From NCBI GenBank assembly GCA_013298665.1, contig JAAFIK010000036.1, positions 1 to 48,015 on the forward strand: a stretch of 48,015 bases of DNA, read 5' to 3'. This document shows positions 1 through 8,212 of the stretch, in pieces (within the stretch, counting starts at the first letter, position 1; every line of letters starts with the position of its first letter). The notes under the pieces were generated by a model. The model saw only the letters and a program-made list of their open reading frames with translations, did no database searches and was not told the origin of the DNA. Source of the stretch: Chitinophagales bacterium. Lineage in GTDB: Bacteria; Bacteroidota; Bacteroidia; Chitinophagales; Chitinophagaceae. Both the position numbers and the translations under genes were made by a program.

Positions 1-30
1 AGACAAAGCCGCCATGAAGGCGGCTTTGTC
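1..30 (-). terminator. Intrinsic terminator downstream of tRNA-Lys
   Basis: A perfect 12-bp inverted repeat (arms 2-13 and 19-30, 5-nt loop) lies 2 nt beyond the 3' end of the minus-strand tRNA gene. The window edge hides most of any T tract, so termination is inferred from the stem and its position. Confidence 0.7.
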
Positions 31-32
31 AG

Positions 33-105
33 TGATCCCGCTGGGACTCGAACCCAGGGCCCATACATTAAAAGTGTATTGCTCTACCAACTGAGCTACG
101 GAATC
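33..105 (-). tRNA. tRNA-Lys, anticodon TTT
   Basis: Read on the minus strand the sequence folds as a cloverleaf. The 7-bp acceptor stem pairs GATTCCG (99-105) with CGGGATC (34-40), with one T-G wobble and discriminator A at 33. TAGCTCAGTTGGTAGAGC forms the D arm, and the TTCGAGTCC T-arm consensus is present. The anticodon loop is CTTTTAA, giving anticodon TTT (Lys). CCA is not encoded. A strong hairpin follows, so this looks like a single-gene transcript. Confidence 0.96.
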
Positions 106-214
106 AACCTGCCGTTTTTAAACGGGAGTGCAAAAATAGGGCAAAATGGGTTTAATCCAAAACTTTTACAAAAAGTTTTTACCAGTTTCCACATCAAATT
201 CACGTTTTTGTTTT

Positions 215-242
215 TTGCAGGAGTAGAACTCTTGTATTTTTG
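215..242 (+). promoter_or_regulatory. Bacteroidota-type promoter of the SDR gene
   Basis: TATTTTTG (235-242) matches the Bacteroidota -7 consensus TAnnTTTG exactly. A TTG (215-217) lies 17 bp upstream as the -33 element. The predicted transcript would start only a few bases before the ATG at 249, which is why a start at 261 remains possible. Confidence 0.6.
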
Positions 243-248
243 TACCAT

Positions 249-1070
249 ATGACAGCCCAGATGAATGATTTTTTCCGTGATAAAGTGGTCGCCATCACCG
301 GCGGAAGCGATGGCATTGGTAAAGCATTGGTTGATATGCTGCTTACAGCCGGCGCCAAAGTAGCCACCTGTGGCCGCAGCAGCGATAAACTCTACCAGCT
401 TCAGGTGAGCCATTCGGGAAGCCCCCTGCATACGCTTGTAGCCGACGTAAGTGTGGAAGCCGATTGCCAACGCTTTATCGAATCCACCATCAGTACTTTT
501 GGCGGCATCGATATCCTCATCAACAATGCCGGTGTGTCTATGCGGGCACTCATGAAAGAAGCCGATGTGGAAGTGATCCGTAAAGTGATGGACATCAACT
601 TCTTCGGTACTGTTGCCTGTACCAAAGCAGCATTAGCGTCTGTCATTGAACGTAAGGGTACCATTATAGGCGTGAGTTCTATTGCCGGTTACCGCGGATT
701 GCCCGGGCGCAGTGGCTACAGCGCCAGCAAGTTTGCCGTAAACGGGTGGCTGGAAGCCCTGCGTACAGAATTGCTTGATGACGGGGTAAATGTTATGTGG
801 GTATGCCCCGGCTTTACCACCAGCAATATCCGCAATGCTGCGCTGGACTTAACCGGCCAGTCGCACGGCGAAACTCCGATGGACGAAGGTAAGCTCATGA
901 CCGCTGAAACCTGTGCCCGGCACATCCTCAAAGCCATTGTGAAACGAAAACGTACCATTGTACTTACCTTCACAGGTAAAAGAACAGTACTCATCAACCG
1001 GTTTTTCCCGAAATGGGCGGATAAACTGGTGCATAAATTCTTTTTCAAAAACGGTCTGCTGGTCAAATAA
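249..1070 (+). CDS. SDR family NAD(P)-dependent oxidoreductase
   Basis: This is a classical short-chain dehydrogenase/reductase of about 273 residues. Residues 17-24 read TGGSDGIG (dinucleotide-binding TGxxxGxG). NNAG is at 92-95, the catalytic Ser is about 144, and Tyr157/Lys161 form YSASK. A PG motif (188-189) follows the active site as usual. The substrate cannot be told from sequence; the family covers sugars, lipids and ketones. The open frame extends to a TTG at 240, but the ATG at 249 (or 261, reading MNDFF) is more likely given the promoter. The C-terminus is basic and aromatic (HKFFFKN), as in SDRs that associate with membranes, which is inference. The DUF62 gene follows 30 bp downstream, so the two may be co-transcribed. 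Confidence 0.9.
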   Translation: MTAQMNDFFRDKVVAITGGSDGIGKALVDMLLTAGAKVATCGRSSDKLYQLQVSHSGSPLHTLVADVSVEADCQRFIESTISTFGGIDILINNAGVSMRALMKEADVEVIRKVMDINFFGTVACTKAALASVIERKGTIIGVSSIAGYRGLPGRSGYSASKFAVNGWLEALRTELLDDGVNVMWVCPGFTTSNIRNAALDLTGQSHGETPMDEGKLMTAETCARHILKAIVKRKRTIVLTFTGKRTVLINRFFPKWADKLVHKFFFKNGLLVK

Positions 1071-1100
1071 ACCTGCTGCGCCCGGAGGCAAATCAATCGT

Positions 1101-1925
1101 ATGGCAATAGTTACCCTTACATCGGATATCGGTCAGCAGGACTTCCTGGCGGGCGCCGTAAAGGGCAGGTTACTACAGGTTGACCCCGGTTTTACCATTA
1201 TCGACATTACGCACGAACTATCGCCCTTCAATTATCCGCAGGCAGCCTATGTTTGCCGTAATGCCATCCGCAATTTTCCCGCAGGCACCTTTCACCTTGT
1301 ACTCGTCAACCTGTTCGACGAAAAACCCGAACACCTGCTCCTGGCCAGACACAATGGTCATTTTATCGGTTGCGCCGACAACGGTCTGCTCACAATGATT
1401 CTTGAAGAAGTACCGGAACAGGTAGTGGCCCTCGCGCTCGACCGCCAGGAACAGAAACATACGCTTTACTGTACCAATGTCTTTGCCAAAGCATTTGCAG
1501 CAATCAATACTGGCAAGCCACTCGAAAGCATTGGCGATCCCGCTGTTTCCATCAATACCAAAAACCCCCTCCGCCCCCTGCTTGGTAACAACTGGATCGA
1601 GGGACAGATAATATTTATAGATAATTTTGAGAATGTGATCGTTAACATCACCCGCGAGGAGTTTGAGGCGCAGCGCAGGGGCAGGAGTTTCAAAATCGTC
1701 TTCAAACGCGATGAGATGATTGACCGGGTGAGCGAAACTTATGCAGACGTGAATGAGGGCGAAAAACTGGCGCTGTTCAATGCCGCAGGGTACCTTGAAA
1801 TTGCCATTAACAAGGGCAATGCCGCAGGCCTGTTCGGTCTGCAGGGCTTTTCGGAAAAACAGCAACAAGGGCAATTCAGCAACAAAAACCTCTTTTACCA
1901 GATGGTGCGCGTTTATTTTGAATAA
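1101..1925 (+). CDS. SAM hydrolase / SAM hydroxide adenosyltransferase family protein (DUF62)
   Basis: The 274-residue protein begins with TLTSDIGQQDF, the N-terminal signature of the SAM_adeno_trans family. Members hydrolyse S-adenosylmethionine to adenosine and methionine, and are related to fluorinases and chlorinases. DITHEL (35-40), ADNGLL and the C-terminal block IIFIDNFENVIVNI (family pattern iDxFGNxiTNi) support the assignment. The usual VDPGVG segment is replaced here by VNLFDEKP, and the Gly of FGN is Glu, so this is a divergent subgroup and activity should not be assumed. It probably forms an operon with the SDR gene 30 bp upstream. The start ATG is the only sensible one. Confidence 0.85.
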   Translation: MAIVTLTSDIGQQDFLAGAVKGRLLQVDPGFTIIDITHELSPFNYPQAAYVCRNAIRNFPAGTFHLVLVNLFDEKPEHLLLARHNGHFIGCADNGLLTMILEEVPEQVVALALDRQEQKHTLYCTNVFAKAFAAINTGKPLESIGDPAVSINTKNPLRPLLGNNWIEGQIIFIDNFENVIVNITREEFEAQRRGRSFKIVFKRDEMIDRVSETYADVNEGEKLALFNAAGYLEIAINKGNAAGLFGLQGFSEKQQQGQFSNKNLFYQMVRVYFE

Positions 1926-1999
1926 GACAACACACAACTAAACAATCAACCGGATAAGGAAAGCCATCGGGCTGCCCGGGTACGGCACAGCACAACAGT

Positions 2000-2578
2000 T
2001 TGGGATTTGTAAAAAACATATCATCAGCGGCAACAGACCAGGAATTGATCGCTGCGTACCGGGAAACTGGTGATGCACACCACCTCAGTACCTTGTACCA
2101 GCGGTATATGGACCTGGTATTTGGTGTATGCCTGAAATACTTTAAAGACCCGGAGCGAAGTAAGGACGCGGTAATGGATGTATATGAAATCCTTAATGCG
2201 AAGTTAAACCAGCACGAAGTGGCTAATTTCAGGGGTTGGCTGCATGTTTTGGCACGGAATTATTGCCTGATGCAGTTGAGAAGTCCGCGGAATATAAAAA
2301 CAACGGAGTTTAACGCAGATTTTATGCAAAGCACGGCAGAAGCGCATCCGGACAGCGAACAGGCCATAAAAGAAGAAAATTTGAGTAAATTAGAACAATG
2401 TATCGGAACTTTACCGGAAGAACAGCGGCAGAGTATCGAGTTGTTTTATCTGCAGCAGAAATGCTACAATGAGATTGCCGAAGCCACAGGATACGACTGG
2501 AACAGGGTACGCAGTTATATCCAGAACGGCAGGCGAAACCTGAAAATTTGTATGGAAAAAGAAGATGGAACAGCATAA
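2000..2578 (+). CDS. RNA polymerase sigma factor, ECF / sigma-70 family
   Basis: A 192-residue ECF-type sigma factor. Residues 32-66 carry region 2 (LYQRYMDLVFGVCLKYF, then KDAVMDVYEIL), the core-binding and -10 recognition part. Residues 135-183 form region 4 (LPEEQRQSIELFYLQ, then the YNEIAEATGYDWNRVRSYI helix-turn-helix). No ATG exists between the upstream in-frame stop (1955-1957) and residue 37, so the start is probably the TTG at 2000. The stop overlaps the next gene by 14 bp, typical of translational coupling between a sigma factor and its membrane regulator. Target genes are unknown. Confidence 0.92.
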   Translation: MGFVKNISSAATDQELIAAYRETGDAHHLSTLYQRYMDLVFGVCLKYFKDPERSKDAVMDVYEILNAKLNQHEVANFRGWLHVLARNYCLMQLRSPRNIKTTEFNADFMQSTAEAHPDSEQAIKEENLSKLEQCIGTLPEEQRQSIELFYLQQKCYNEIAEATGYDWNRVRSYIQNGRRNLKICMEKEDGTA

Positions 2579-4109
2579 AGCACATAACATTTATTCCGCA
2601 GCGGATATCCGGCACTACCTCGCTGGCAATATGACGCCTGCGGAAATGCATGCGCTTGAAAAAGCTGCGCTGGATGATCCATTCCTTGCAGAAGCCATTG
2701 AGGGCTACGAATCAATGCCGGATACTGGCTGGCAACCCCAATTGGAAGCGCTGCACAACGCCTTTGCCCGGCGCAACGAAGCAGCCGGAACAACAATGGC
2801 CAGGGTGTTGCCTATGGCTAAATCCCGCAGAAACTGGCTCAGGTATGCTGCGGCCTTACTCATCACTGCTGGTATTGCCACCACCATTTTCCTCCTGTCT
2901 AAAGACCCGGCAACAGACCCCCGCGCATTGCCCGGTATCGCTAAAAATGAAGTGGCATCGCCCGATACCAAAGGCACCATTGCCTTACCACAAACGGAAC
3001 AGGACAGCAAAACTGTATCATCATCCCCCACTTTGAAAACAGATTCGCTCACCGTCAATACCACCACTTATACCGCACTGAAACAAACTAACCTCACCAT
3101 GGATAGCGGCTTTGCTTTTACGCCGTCTTCCCTCCCACCCAGGGCTTCATCTGATAACTATTGGGCCAAAGACGATGTTACACGATCCAGAGAAAACGCC
3201 GCTGAAGAACTGAAAACCAATGCAGCTCCCCCTGTTGTGCAAAGTTTTCCCACTTCTCCCCTGTCGAATAACGTCTTCAGCAATGCCAGCCCGCCCCCAT
3301 CGAACAATACCAATGCATTGGAATATCTTGCCGGTAATAATACCCAGGACGTGGTGGTTACGGGCATTAGCCGGCAACGAAAAGAATACAACAGTGTTTA
3401 TGATTTTTACAACCAGCAGAACTACAACCTCCGCTCAGGTACCGGTAATAACCAGGTACAAAAAAAGCCACAGGCAGTAGAGATGAGTAACCGCTTTGTG
3501 GGTGTAGTGGTTGGCAGCGATAATAATCCCCTCCCCTTTGCCAATATCAATGTCAAAAACCAGGGTTTTGGCACATATGCTGATGTAAATGGAATGGTTC
3601 GGTTGGTATCGGCTGATAGCACCATTACTATTGAAGTAAAATCGCTCGGCTATAAAAGTACGCTTATCACATTGAATCCCAACCGGAGTACAGCACCGGG
3701 CAGAATCGTATTGGAAGAGGAAGCCATGGCAAAGGCCGAGCAATCAGTGGCAGACAACAACCTGAGCAAATACAAAACGGTAAAGCCAAAAGGACCCGTT
3801 TCGCGCAGGGCAATGCTGGCCAGCCGCGATACCACAGAAAATGCGGCGCCCGAAGACGGCTGGGCCAATTACAATACCTACCTGACCAACAACTTTAACC
3901 TTCCTGAAGAGATTACTAAAAAGGTACCCCATGGCGAAGTAGGGCTTTCTTTTGAAGTAGATGCCAACGGTACGATATCCAATATTACCGTGAACAAATC
4001 TGCCTGCAAGGATTGTGATGCACTCGCCAAGCGACTGCTGGAACAGGGGCCGCAATGGAAGCCCAAAGGGGGCAAAAAAACAAAGGCCAGCGTAAGGATA
4101 CAGTTTTAA
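2565..4109 (+). CDS. Putative anti-sigma factor with CarboxypepD_reg-like and TonB C-terminal-like domains
   Basis: The 514-residue protein is coupled to the sigma gene by a 14-bp overlap. Residues 10-50 form an anti-sigma-like cytoplasmic helix region (DIRHYLAG, EMHALEKAALDDP) without the HxxxCxxC zinc motif. Residues 91-111 are a single membrane helix. A long Ser/Thr/Asn-rich periplasmic linker contains VVVTGISR, a motif like the one linking the CarboxypepD and plug domains in SusC proteins. Residues about 308-385 form a CarboxypepD_reg-like beta-sandwich (GVVVGSDNNPLPFANI, then SLGY). Residues about 432-514 look like a TonB C-terminal domain (GEVGLSFEVDANGTISN, GPQWKP). The sigma-control role is inferred from position; the domain order is visible. 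The periplasmic part could sense an outer-membrane partner. Confidence 0.75.
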   Translation: MEQHKAHNIYSAADIRHYLAGNMTPAEMHALEKAALDDPFLAEAIEGYESMPDTGWQPQLEALHNAFARRNEAAGTTMARVLPMAKSRRNWLRYAAALLITAGIATTIFLLSKDPATDPRALPGIAKNEVASPDTKGTIALPQTEQDSKTVSSSPTLKTDSLTVNTTTYTALKQTNLTMDSGFAFTPSSLPPRASSDNYWAKDDVTRSRENAAEELKTNAAPPVVQSFPTSPLSNNVFSNASPPPSNNTNALEYLAGNNTQDVVVTGISRQRKEYNSVYDFYNQQNYNLRSGTGNNQVQKKPQAVEMSNRFVGVVVGSDNNPLPFANINVKNQGFGTYADVNGMVRLVSADSTITIEVKSLGYKSTLITLNPNRSTAPGRIVLEEEAMAKAEQSVADNNLSKYKTVKPKGPVSRRAMLASRDTTENAAPEDGWANYNTYLTNNFNLPEEITKKVPHGEVGLSFEVDANGTISNITVNKSACKDCDALAKRLLEQGPQWKPKGGKKTKASVRIQF

Positions 4110-4257
4110 CCCCGATCTTGCAGTTGGCCACAAATTTGGGCGAACCCTTCACTGCATACCCTTCCACAGCCGCCCAACCTTAGCATCGCCAACTTATCCA
4201 CTACAGAACCATTTGCTGCATTGTTTGTTTTACCTTTACCACAAACAAAAGACAACT

Positions 4258-5091
4258 ATGTTAAAGATGACAATGGCTGCACTGGCGGTAACCGCATGCA
4301 GTTTCTCAGGTATGGCCCAGGTAAAGATGCCCGCGCCTTCCAGTACACAAACCATTAAGCAGGATTTCGGAATGGGCAGTATAGAACTCACCTATTCCCG
4401 CCCCAATGCCAAGGGCAGAAAAGTATATGGCGACCTTGTACCCTTTGGTAAGCTCTGGCGCACCGGTGCCAATGCTGCCACCCGTCTGAGATTCACCGAC
4501 ATGGTAGAACTCGGGGGCAAGAAAATCGACTCCGGCACCTATGTACTTTATACCATTCCCGGTAACGACAGTTGGGAGATTGTCATCAACAAAGGCATCA
4601 GCAACTGGGGAGTAGATGGGTATAAGGAATCCGATGATGTATGCCGCTTTAAAGTAGAGCCGGTGAAAATGAAGCAAAAGCTCGAAACTTTTACGATGCA
4701 GTTTGCCGATATCAAGGCAGAAAGCTGCGCGCTGCACATCATGTGGGAGAAAACCGCAGTATCTATTCCGGTTACCACCAACATCAAAGACAGGTTGCGT
4801 GCACAAATCGAAGCCGCACTGCAGGGCGACAAAAAACCACACTGGCAGGCTGCACAATTTTACAATGAGTACGACAACAATAAAGCCAAAGCATTGGAAC
4901 AGTGTACCAAAGCTACAGATGCCAACCCTACCGCTTTCTGGATATGGCTCTACAAAGCCCGCATCCAGAGTGATATGGGAGATATGGCCGGTGCGAAAGA
5001 AAGCGCCACAAAATCGCTTGAACTGTCCAAAGCAGCCAAAAACGACGATTATGTAAAAATGAATGAGGAATTGCTGAAGAAGCTGAAATAA
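4258..5091 (+). CDS. DUF2911 domain-containing exported protein
   Basis: The ATG at 4258 gives a signal peptide (MLKMTMAALAVTACSFSGMAQ). The mature part opens with the DUF2911 signature: PAPSSTQTIKQDFGMGSIEL, then TYSRPNAKGRKVYGDLVPFG and LWRTGANAATRL. The C-terminal 80 residues are helical with TPR-like features (ANPTAFWIWLYKARIQSDMG). The function of DUF2911 is not established. The frame is open upstream to 4213, but only the 4258 start exposes the signal peptide at the N-terminus. An approximate -7 box TACCTTTA (4231-4238) precedes it, and a strong hairpin terminator follows. Confidence 0.88.
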   Translation: MLKMTMAALAVTACSFSGMAQVKMPAPSSTQTIKQDFGMGSIELTYSRPNAKGRKVYGDLVPFGKLWRTGANAATRLRFTDMVELGGKKIDSGTYVLYTIPGNDSWEIVINKGISNWGVDGYKESDDVCRFKVEPVKMKQKLETFTMQFADIKAESCALHIMWEKTAVSIPVTTNIKDRLRAQIEAALQGDKKPHWQAAQFYNEYDNNKAKALEQCTKATDANPTAFWIWLYKARIQSDMGDMAGAKESATKSLELSKAAKNDDYVKMNEELLKKLK

Positions 5092-5108
5092 ACCGATATA
5101 CTATTTTT

Positions 5109-5146
5109 AATACAGGAGCCGGCACAAATGTGCCGGCTCCTGTATT
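5109..5146. terminator. Bidirectional intrinsic terminator, 18-bp perfect stem
   Basis: The arms 5109-5126 and 5129-5146 are exact reverse complements with a 2-nt centre. They sit between the convergent DUF2911 and TraB genes. A T-rich stretch (ctattttt) precedes it, so its complement supplies an A-rich flank for one direction. It probably serves both genes. Confidence 0.75.
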
Positions 5147-5201
5147 ATACCTGATACTGCTATAGAATATCCGGTACAAAAATACTGTACAAAAGATATC
5201 G

Positions 5202-6092
5202 CTATTGATTGACTATCGGCTTTACCGTATAGCCTTCTTTTCGCAAAAGGGCAATCAATCCCCTGTCACCCACGAGATGCCCGGCACCAACTGCCACAAA
5301 AACCGGCTCCGCCTTCATGATGTTCATTAACTGCTTCACCCAATTGCGGTTACGCCCATACAGCAATACCTCCGCATTATCAGCCATACCAAACTCACTT
5401 TTGGCAAACAGTTTTTCGATTTCACTGATCCGCTGGCTTTTATAAACCATTATCATCGTGTCAAAGTAGAGTCGGTATTTTGCTGCGCTGTCGACAGACT
5501 TTACCAACTCTTTCGCCTGTACATCATAAGGGATACTATCAAATACTGAAGCCTGGAACGCCATCGTTTCCAACCCCTTGATTTCCTTCTTGTCTTTTTT
5601 TGCGAGTGCCATCAATTGTTCTTCCACACCCGATACCGATTTGCACGGCAGCATCTTCGGGTACATGAGCGCACCTGCCATGGATGGCTTCATTGATTGC
5701 AGCAGGGCAAGCGGCATCTTAAGGCTGTCTTTAAAATATTGTTCCACACGCGTATACTCTTCCTTTGTCAGCAGATCGCCCAGCTTTTTCCCGTTATTCA
5801 TGTTCATAAACATCACACCACCCATCAATGTGGCAGGATCATCCATATCCAGTTCCATATAGACTTCTTTCGAAAAAGTAAGCGCCCTTTTGAGGTTGTC
5901 GCTAAACTGAATATCCTGCCGGCACATGAGGTGAAATGTACCAAATACATAACTGGGACCCGGCAGCCCTTTTCCACTCACTTCCCAAAGCAATGTATTA
6001 TCATCTTTCTGCACAGGTAATACCGGGGCCGGGGGTTGCGACCTGCAGGAAAGAAACAATACAAGTGCTAAACACAATTTAATACCACGCAT
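5202..6092 (-). CDS. TraB/GumN family lipoprotein
   Basis: A 296-residue protein with a lipoprotein signal (MRGIKLCLALVLFLSC, Cys16). The TraB/GumN (TIKI/PrgY-like) hallmarks are GTFH at 51-54 near the N-terminus and GAGH at 269-272 near the C-terminus, followed by GLIALLRKEGYTVKPI. In this family the two conserved His/Glu motifs are proposed metal-dependent protease residues; in bacteria the role is unproven. It is anchored to a membrane facing the periplasm or surface. It is monocistronic, with its own -7 box at 6107-6114, and ends toward the shared terminator. Confidence 0.88.
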   Translation of the reverse strand: MRGIKLCLALVLFLSCRSQPPAPVLPVQKDDNTLLWEVSGKGLPGPSYVFGTFHLMCRQDIQFSDNLKRALTFSKEVYMELDMDDPATLMGGVMFMNMNNGKKLGDLLTKEEYTRVEQYFKDSLKMPLALLQSMKPSMAGALMYPKMLPCKSVSGVEEQLMALAKKDKKEIKGLETMAFQASVFDSIPYDVQAKELVKSVDSAAKYRLYFDTMIMVYKSQRISEIEKLFAKSEFGMADNAEVLLYGRNRNWVKQLMNIMKAEPVFVAVGAGHLVGDRGLIALLRKEGYTVKPIVNQ

Positions 6093-6106
6093 ACGTGAAT
6101 TTTTAT

Positions 6107-6114
6107 CAAAAATA
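6107..6114 (-). promoter_or_regulatory. -7 promoter box of TraB gene
   Basis: On the minus strand this reads TATTTTTG, an exact match to TAnnTTTG. It lies 14 bp before the ATG at 6092. No convincing -33 TTG is seen at the usual spacing. Confidence 0.5.
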
Positions 6115-6242
6115 ACCGATAAATCGTGCGCAGAATAAAAGAAATTTATAAATTGCCTCCGATTAGCCCTTTACAGACGACGACGTCGCCCCGTGAACAT
6201 GGCCCTGAACAATAAAACGCTTTACAAAACCCTGGATGACTC

Positions 6243-8210
6243 ATGAAACGTTACGGTATTCTTTCCCTCCTGCTTACCCTGTTTGTGACATACGCCACCG
6301 CACAAAAGGGACAACCCGCTTTTGGTAAAATCGACAAAGCCGACCTCGAAATGACCGATTGCGAATTTGATAAAGGTGCCGATGCTTATAAACTCATCGA
6401 TAGGGCATACGTATATTACGACAGGGGCATTTCTCAGTTTAAGCTGGTGACCGAACGCCGCGTACGCATCAAAATCTTCAAAGATGCCGGCATGGCTTAT
6501 GCCAATGTCAAAATCCCTTACCGGGGTCGTAATAATGATGAGCAGATTAAAAATATTGATGCCTGTACCTACAACTTAGACGGCAGTGGTAATATTGTAA
6601 CTACAAAAGTGGATAAAAAATCCATCTACTCCCAGCAACTGAACAAAGTACTCAATGAATACACCATCGTCTTTCCGGAGGTAAAAGTGGGCAGTGTGAT
6701 TGAATACCGTTATACTTATGAGAGTGAATACATTTTCTATATTGACGATTATTACTTCCAGAGTGAGATACCTTCCCGTTTTTCCCAGTTTGAATTAAAA
6801 GCCCCGCTCCTCTTCCGGTTTAAAGAAGACCAGTTTGTGTACATGCCATTGGAGAAGAAAGAAGACGTTTCTGATGATTTCATCAATACAAATGATGGCC
6901 TGGTCAGGGCAAAAACATTGTATAAAACACTCACGATGCGCAATGTTCCGGGCATACACGATGAACCCTATATGAGTTCTAAAAACGACTATATGCAGCG
7001 CATCGGTTTCCAGCTTGCCCAGATCGACTATGGCAACGGCCAAACGACAGATATGCGCACCACCTGGAATAAAATGGTGGAAGAAATGGACAAGGATGAA
7101 GATTTTGGTGAGGAGCTGCGCAAAAGCGTGCCCAACGCACACGAAATCATTGATAAAGCTGCACAGTGTGCCACCATGGAAGGTAAGATTGCAATGATTT
7201 ATAATTACGTGCGCAACCGCATGACATGGAATGGTGTATCCAGCAAATATGCCATGCAGGGGATCCGTACGGCATGGGAAAAGAAATCAGGCAGCAGCGG
7301 AGACATCAACATTATACTATACAGTCTCCTGAAAGAGGCCGGTGTTACCGTATTTCCGCTACTGGTCAGCACAAGAGACAATGGCGTCATTAACCAGTTT
7401 TATACCTCCGAAAAACAGTTCAATGAAGTACTGGTCTATGCAGAAACAGCCGATAAAAGTTTTGTCATGAATGCCGCAGACCGTTACAACCCGTACAACC
7501 TTATTCCTTATGATGTGGCAAACACCGCCGCCATGCTGATAGACGGAGAACGCTCACAGTTTGTAACCCTTACCGCACCCAACCAGAAATTCAAACATTT
7601 CGTAGCCTTGCAGGGCGATATGGATGCTACAGGCATACTCAAGGGAGAAGCACTGGTTACCAGCCAGGGCTATGCCAAAAACCCAAGGTGCAAGAGCTGG
7701 CTGGAAGACAAAGAGGGTTTTAAAGACCGGTATTTCAGTAAATCGTATACAGCAATAAAGGTCAACGACATCAAGGTGAGTAATGTGGACAATGACAGTA
7801 TGGGACTGGAACAGAAAGTACAATTCAGCCTGCCCCTGAGCAGCTCAGGAGAATACAAATATTTTACCCTCAACCTGTTTACCGGTCTGGAGAAAAATCC
7901 TTTTGTAAATGATGAACGCGTAGCCGATGTTGATTTTGGTTATCAGCAGGAGTACATGATCTTTGGCAGTTTTACCCTTGCCGACGGATACATTTTTGAT
8001 GACCTGCCCAAAAATTTCACCATGATCATGCCCGATACCAGTATCGTTATGAACCGGGCGATGCAGATTGAAGATGGCGCCCTGAATGTACGCATCACCC
8101 TGCAGTTCAAACGCCCATGGTATTCTGCACAGAACTATCCCGAGTTCAAGGATTTTTACAAAAAACTCTACGCCAAACTCAATGAGCAGGTCGTGGTCAA
8201 AAAGAAATAA
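6243..8210 (+). CDS. DUF3857 / transglutaminase-like protein, probably catalytically inactive
   Basis: The 655-residue protein has a signal peptide (MKRYGILSLLLTLFVTYATAQ), an N-terminal DUF3857 domain (about 40-230), a transglutaminase-like core (about 300-440), and a C-terminal beta-rich domain. In the core, the segment that normally holds the catalytic Cys reads KKSGSSGDINIILYSLLKEAG with Ser/Gly, and the His position reads FNEVLVYAE with Glu. The Cys-His pair is therefore absent, as in many DUF3857 proteins. It is likely a periplasmic binding or scaffold protein. The next gene, a paralogue with the Cys and His, begins 2 nt after the stop, so the two are an operon and may work together. 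Confidence 0.87.
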   Translation: MKRYGILSLLLTLFVTYATAQKGQPAFGKIDKADLEMTDCEFDKGADAYKLIDRAYVYYDRGISQFKLVTERRVRIKIFKDAGMAYANVKIPYRGRNNDEQIKNIDACTYNLDGSGNIVTTKVDKKSIYSQQLNKVLNEYTIVFPEVKVGSVIEYRYTYESEYIFYIDDYYFQSEIPSRFSQFELKAPLLFRFKEDQFVYMPLEKKEDVSDDFINTNDGLVRAKTLYKTLTMRNVPGIHDEPYMSSKNDYMQRIGFQLAQIDYGNGQTTDMRTTWNKMVEEMDKDEDFGEELRKSVPNAHEIIDKAAQCATMEGKIAMIYNYVRNRMTWNGVSSKYAMQGIRTAWEKKSGSSGDINIILYSLLKEAGVTVFPLLVSTRDNGVINQFYTSEKQFNEVLVYAETADKSFVMNAADRYNPYNLIPYDVANTAAMLIDGERSQFVTLTAPNQKFKHFVALQGDMDATGILKGEALVTSQGYAKNPRCKSWLEDKEGFKDRYFSKSYTAIKVNDIKVSNVDNDSMGLEQKVQFSLPLSSSGEYKYFTLNLFTGLEKNPFVNDERVADVDFGYQQEYMIFGSFTLADGYIFDDLPKNFTMIMPDTSIVMNRAMQIEDGALNVRITLQFKRPWYSAQNYPEFKDFYKKLYAKLNEQVVVKKK

Positions 8211-8212
8211 TC

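Noticed and set aside
1218..1937. 239-codon antisense frame over the DUF62 gene
   Set aside because: A shadow of a well-supported coding region, with no start-site signals or family motifs.
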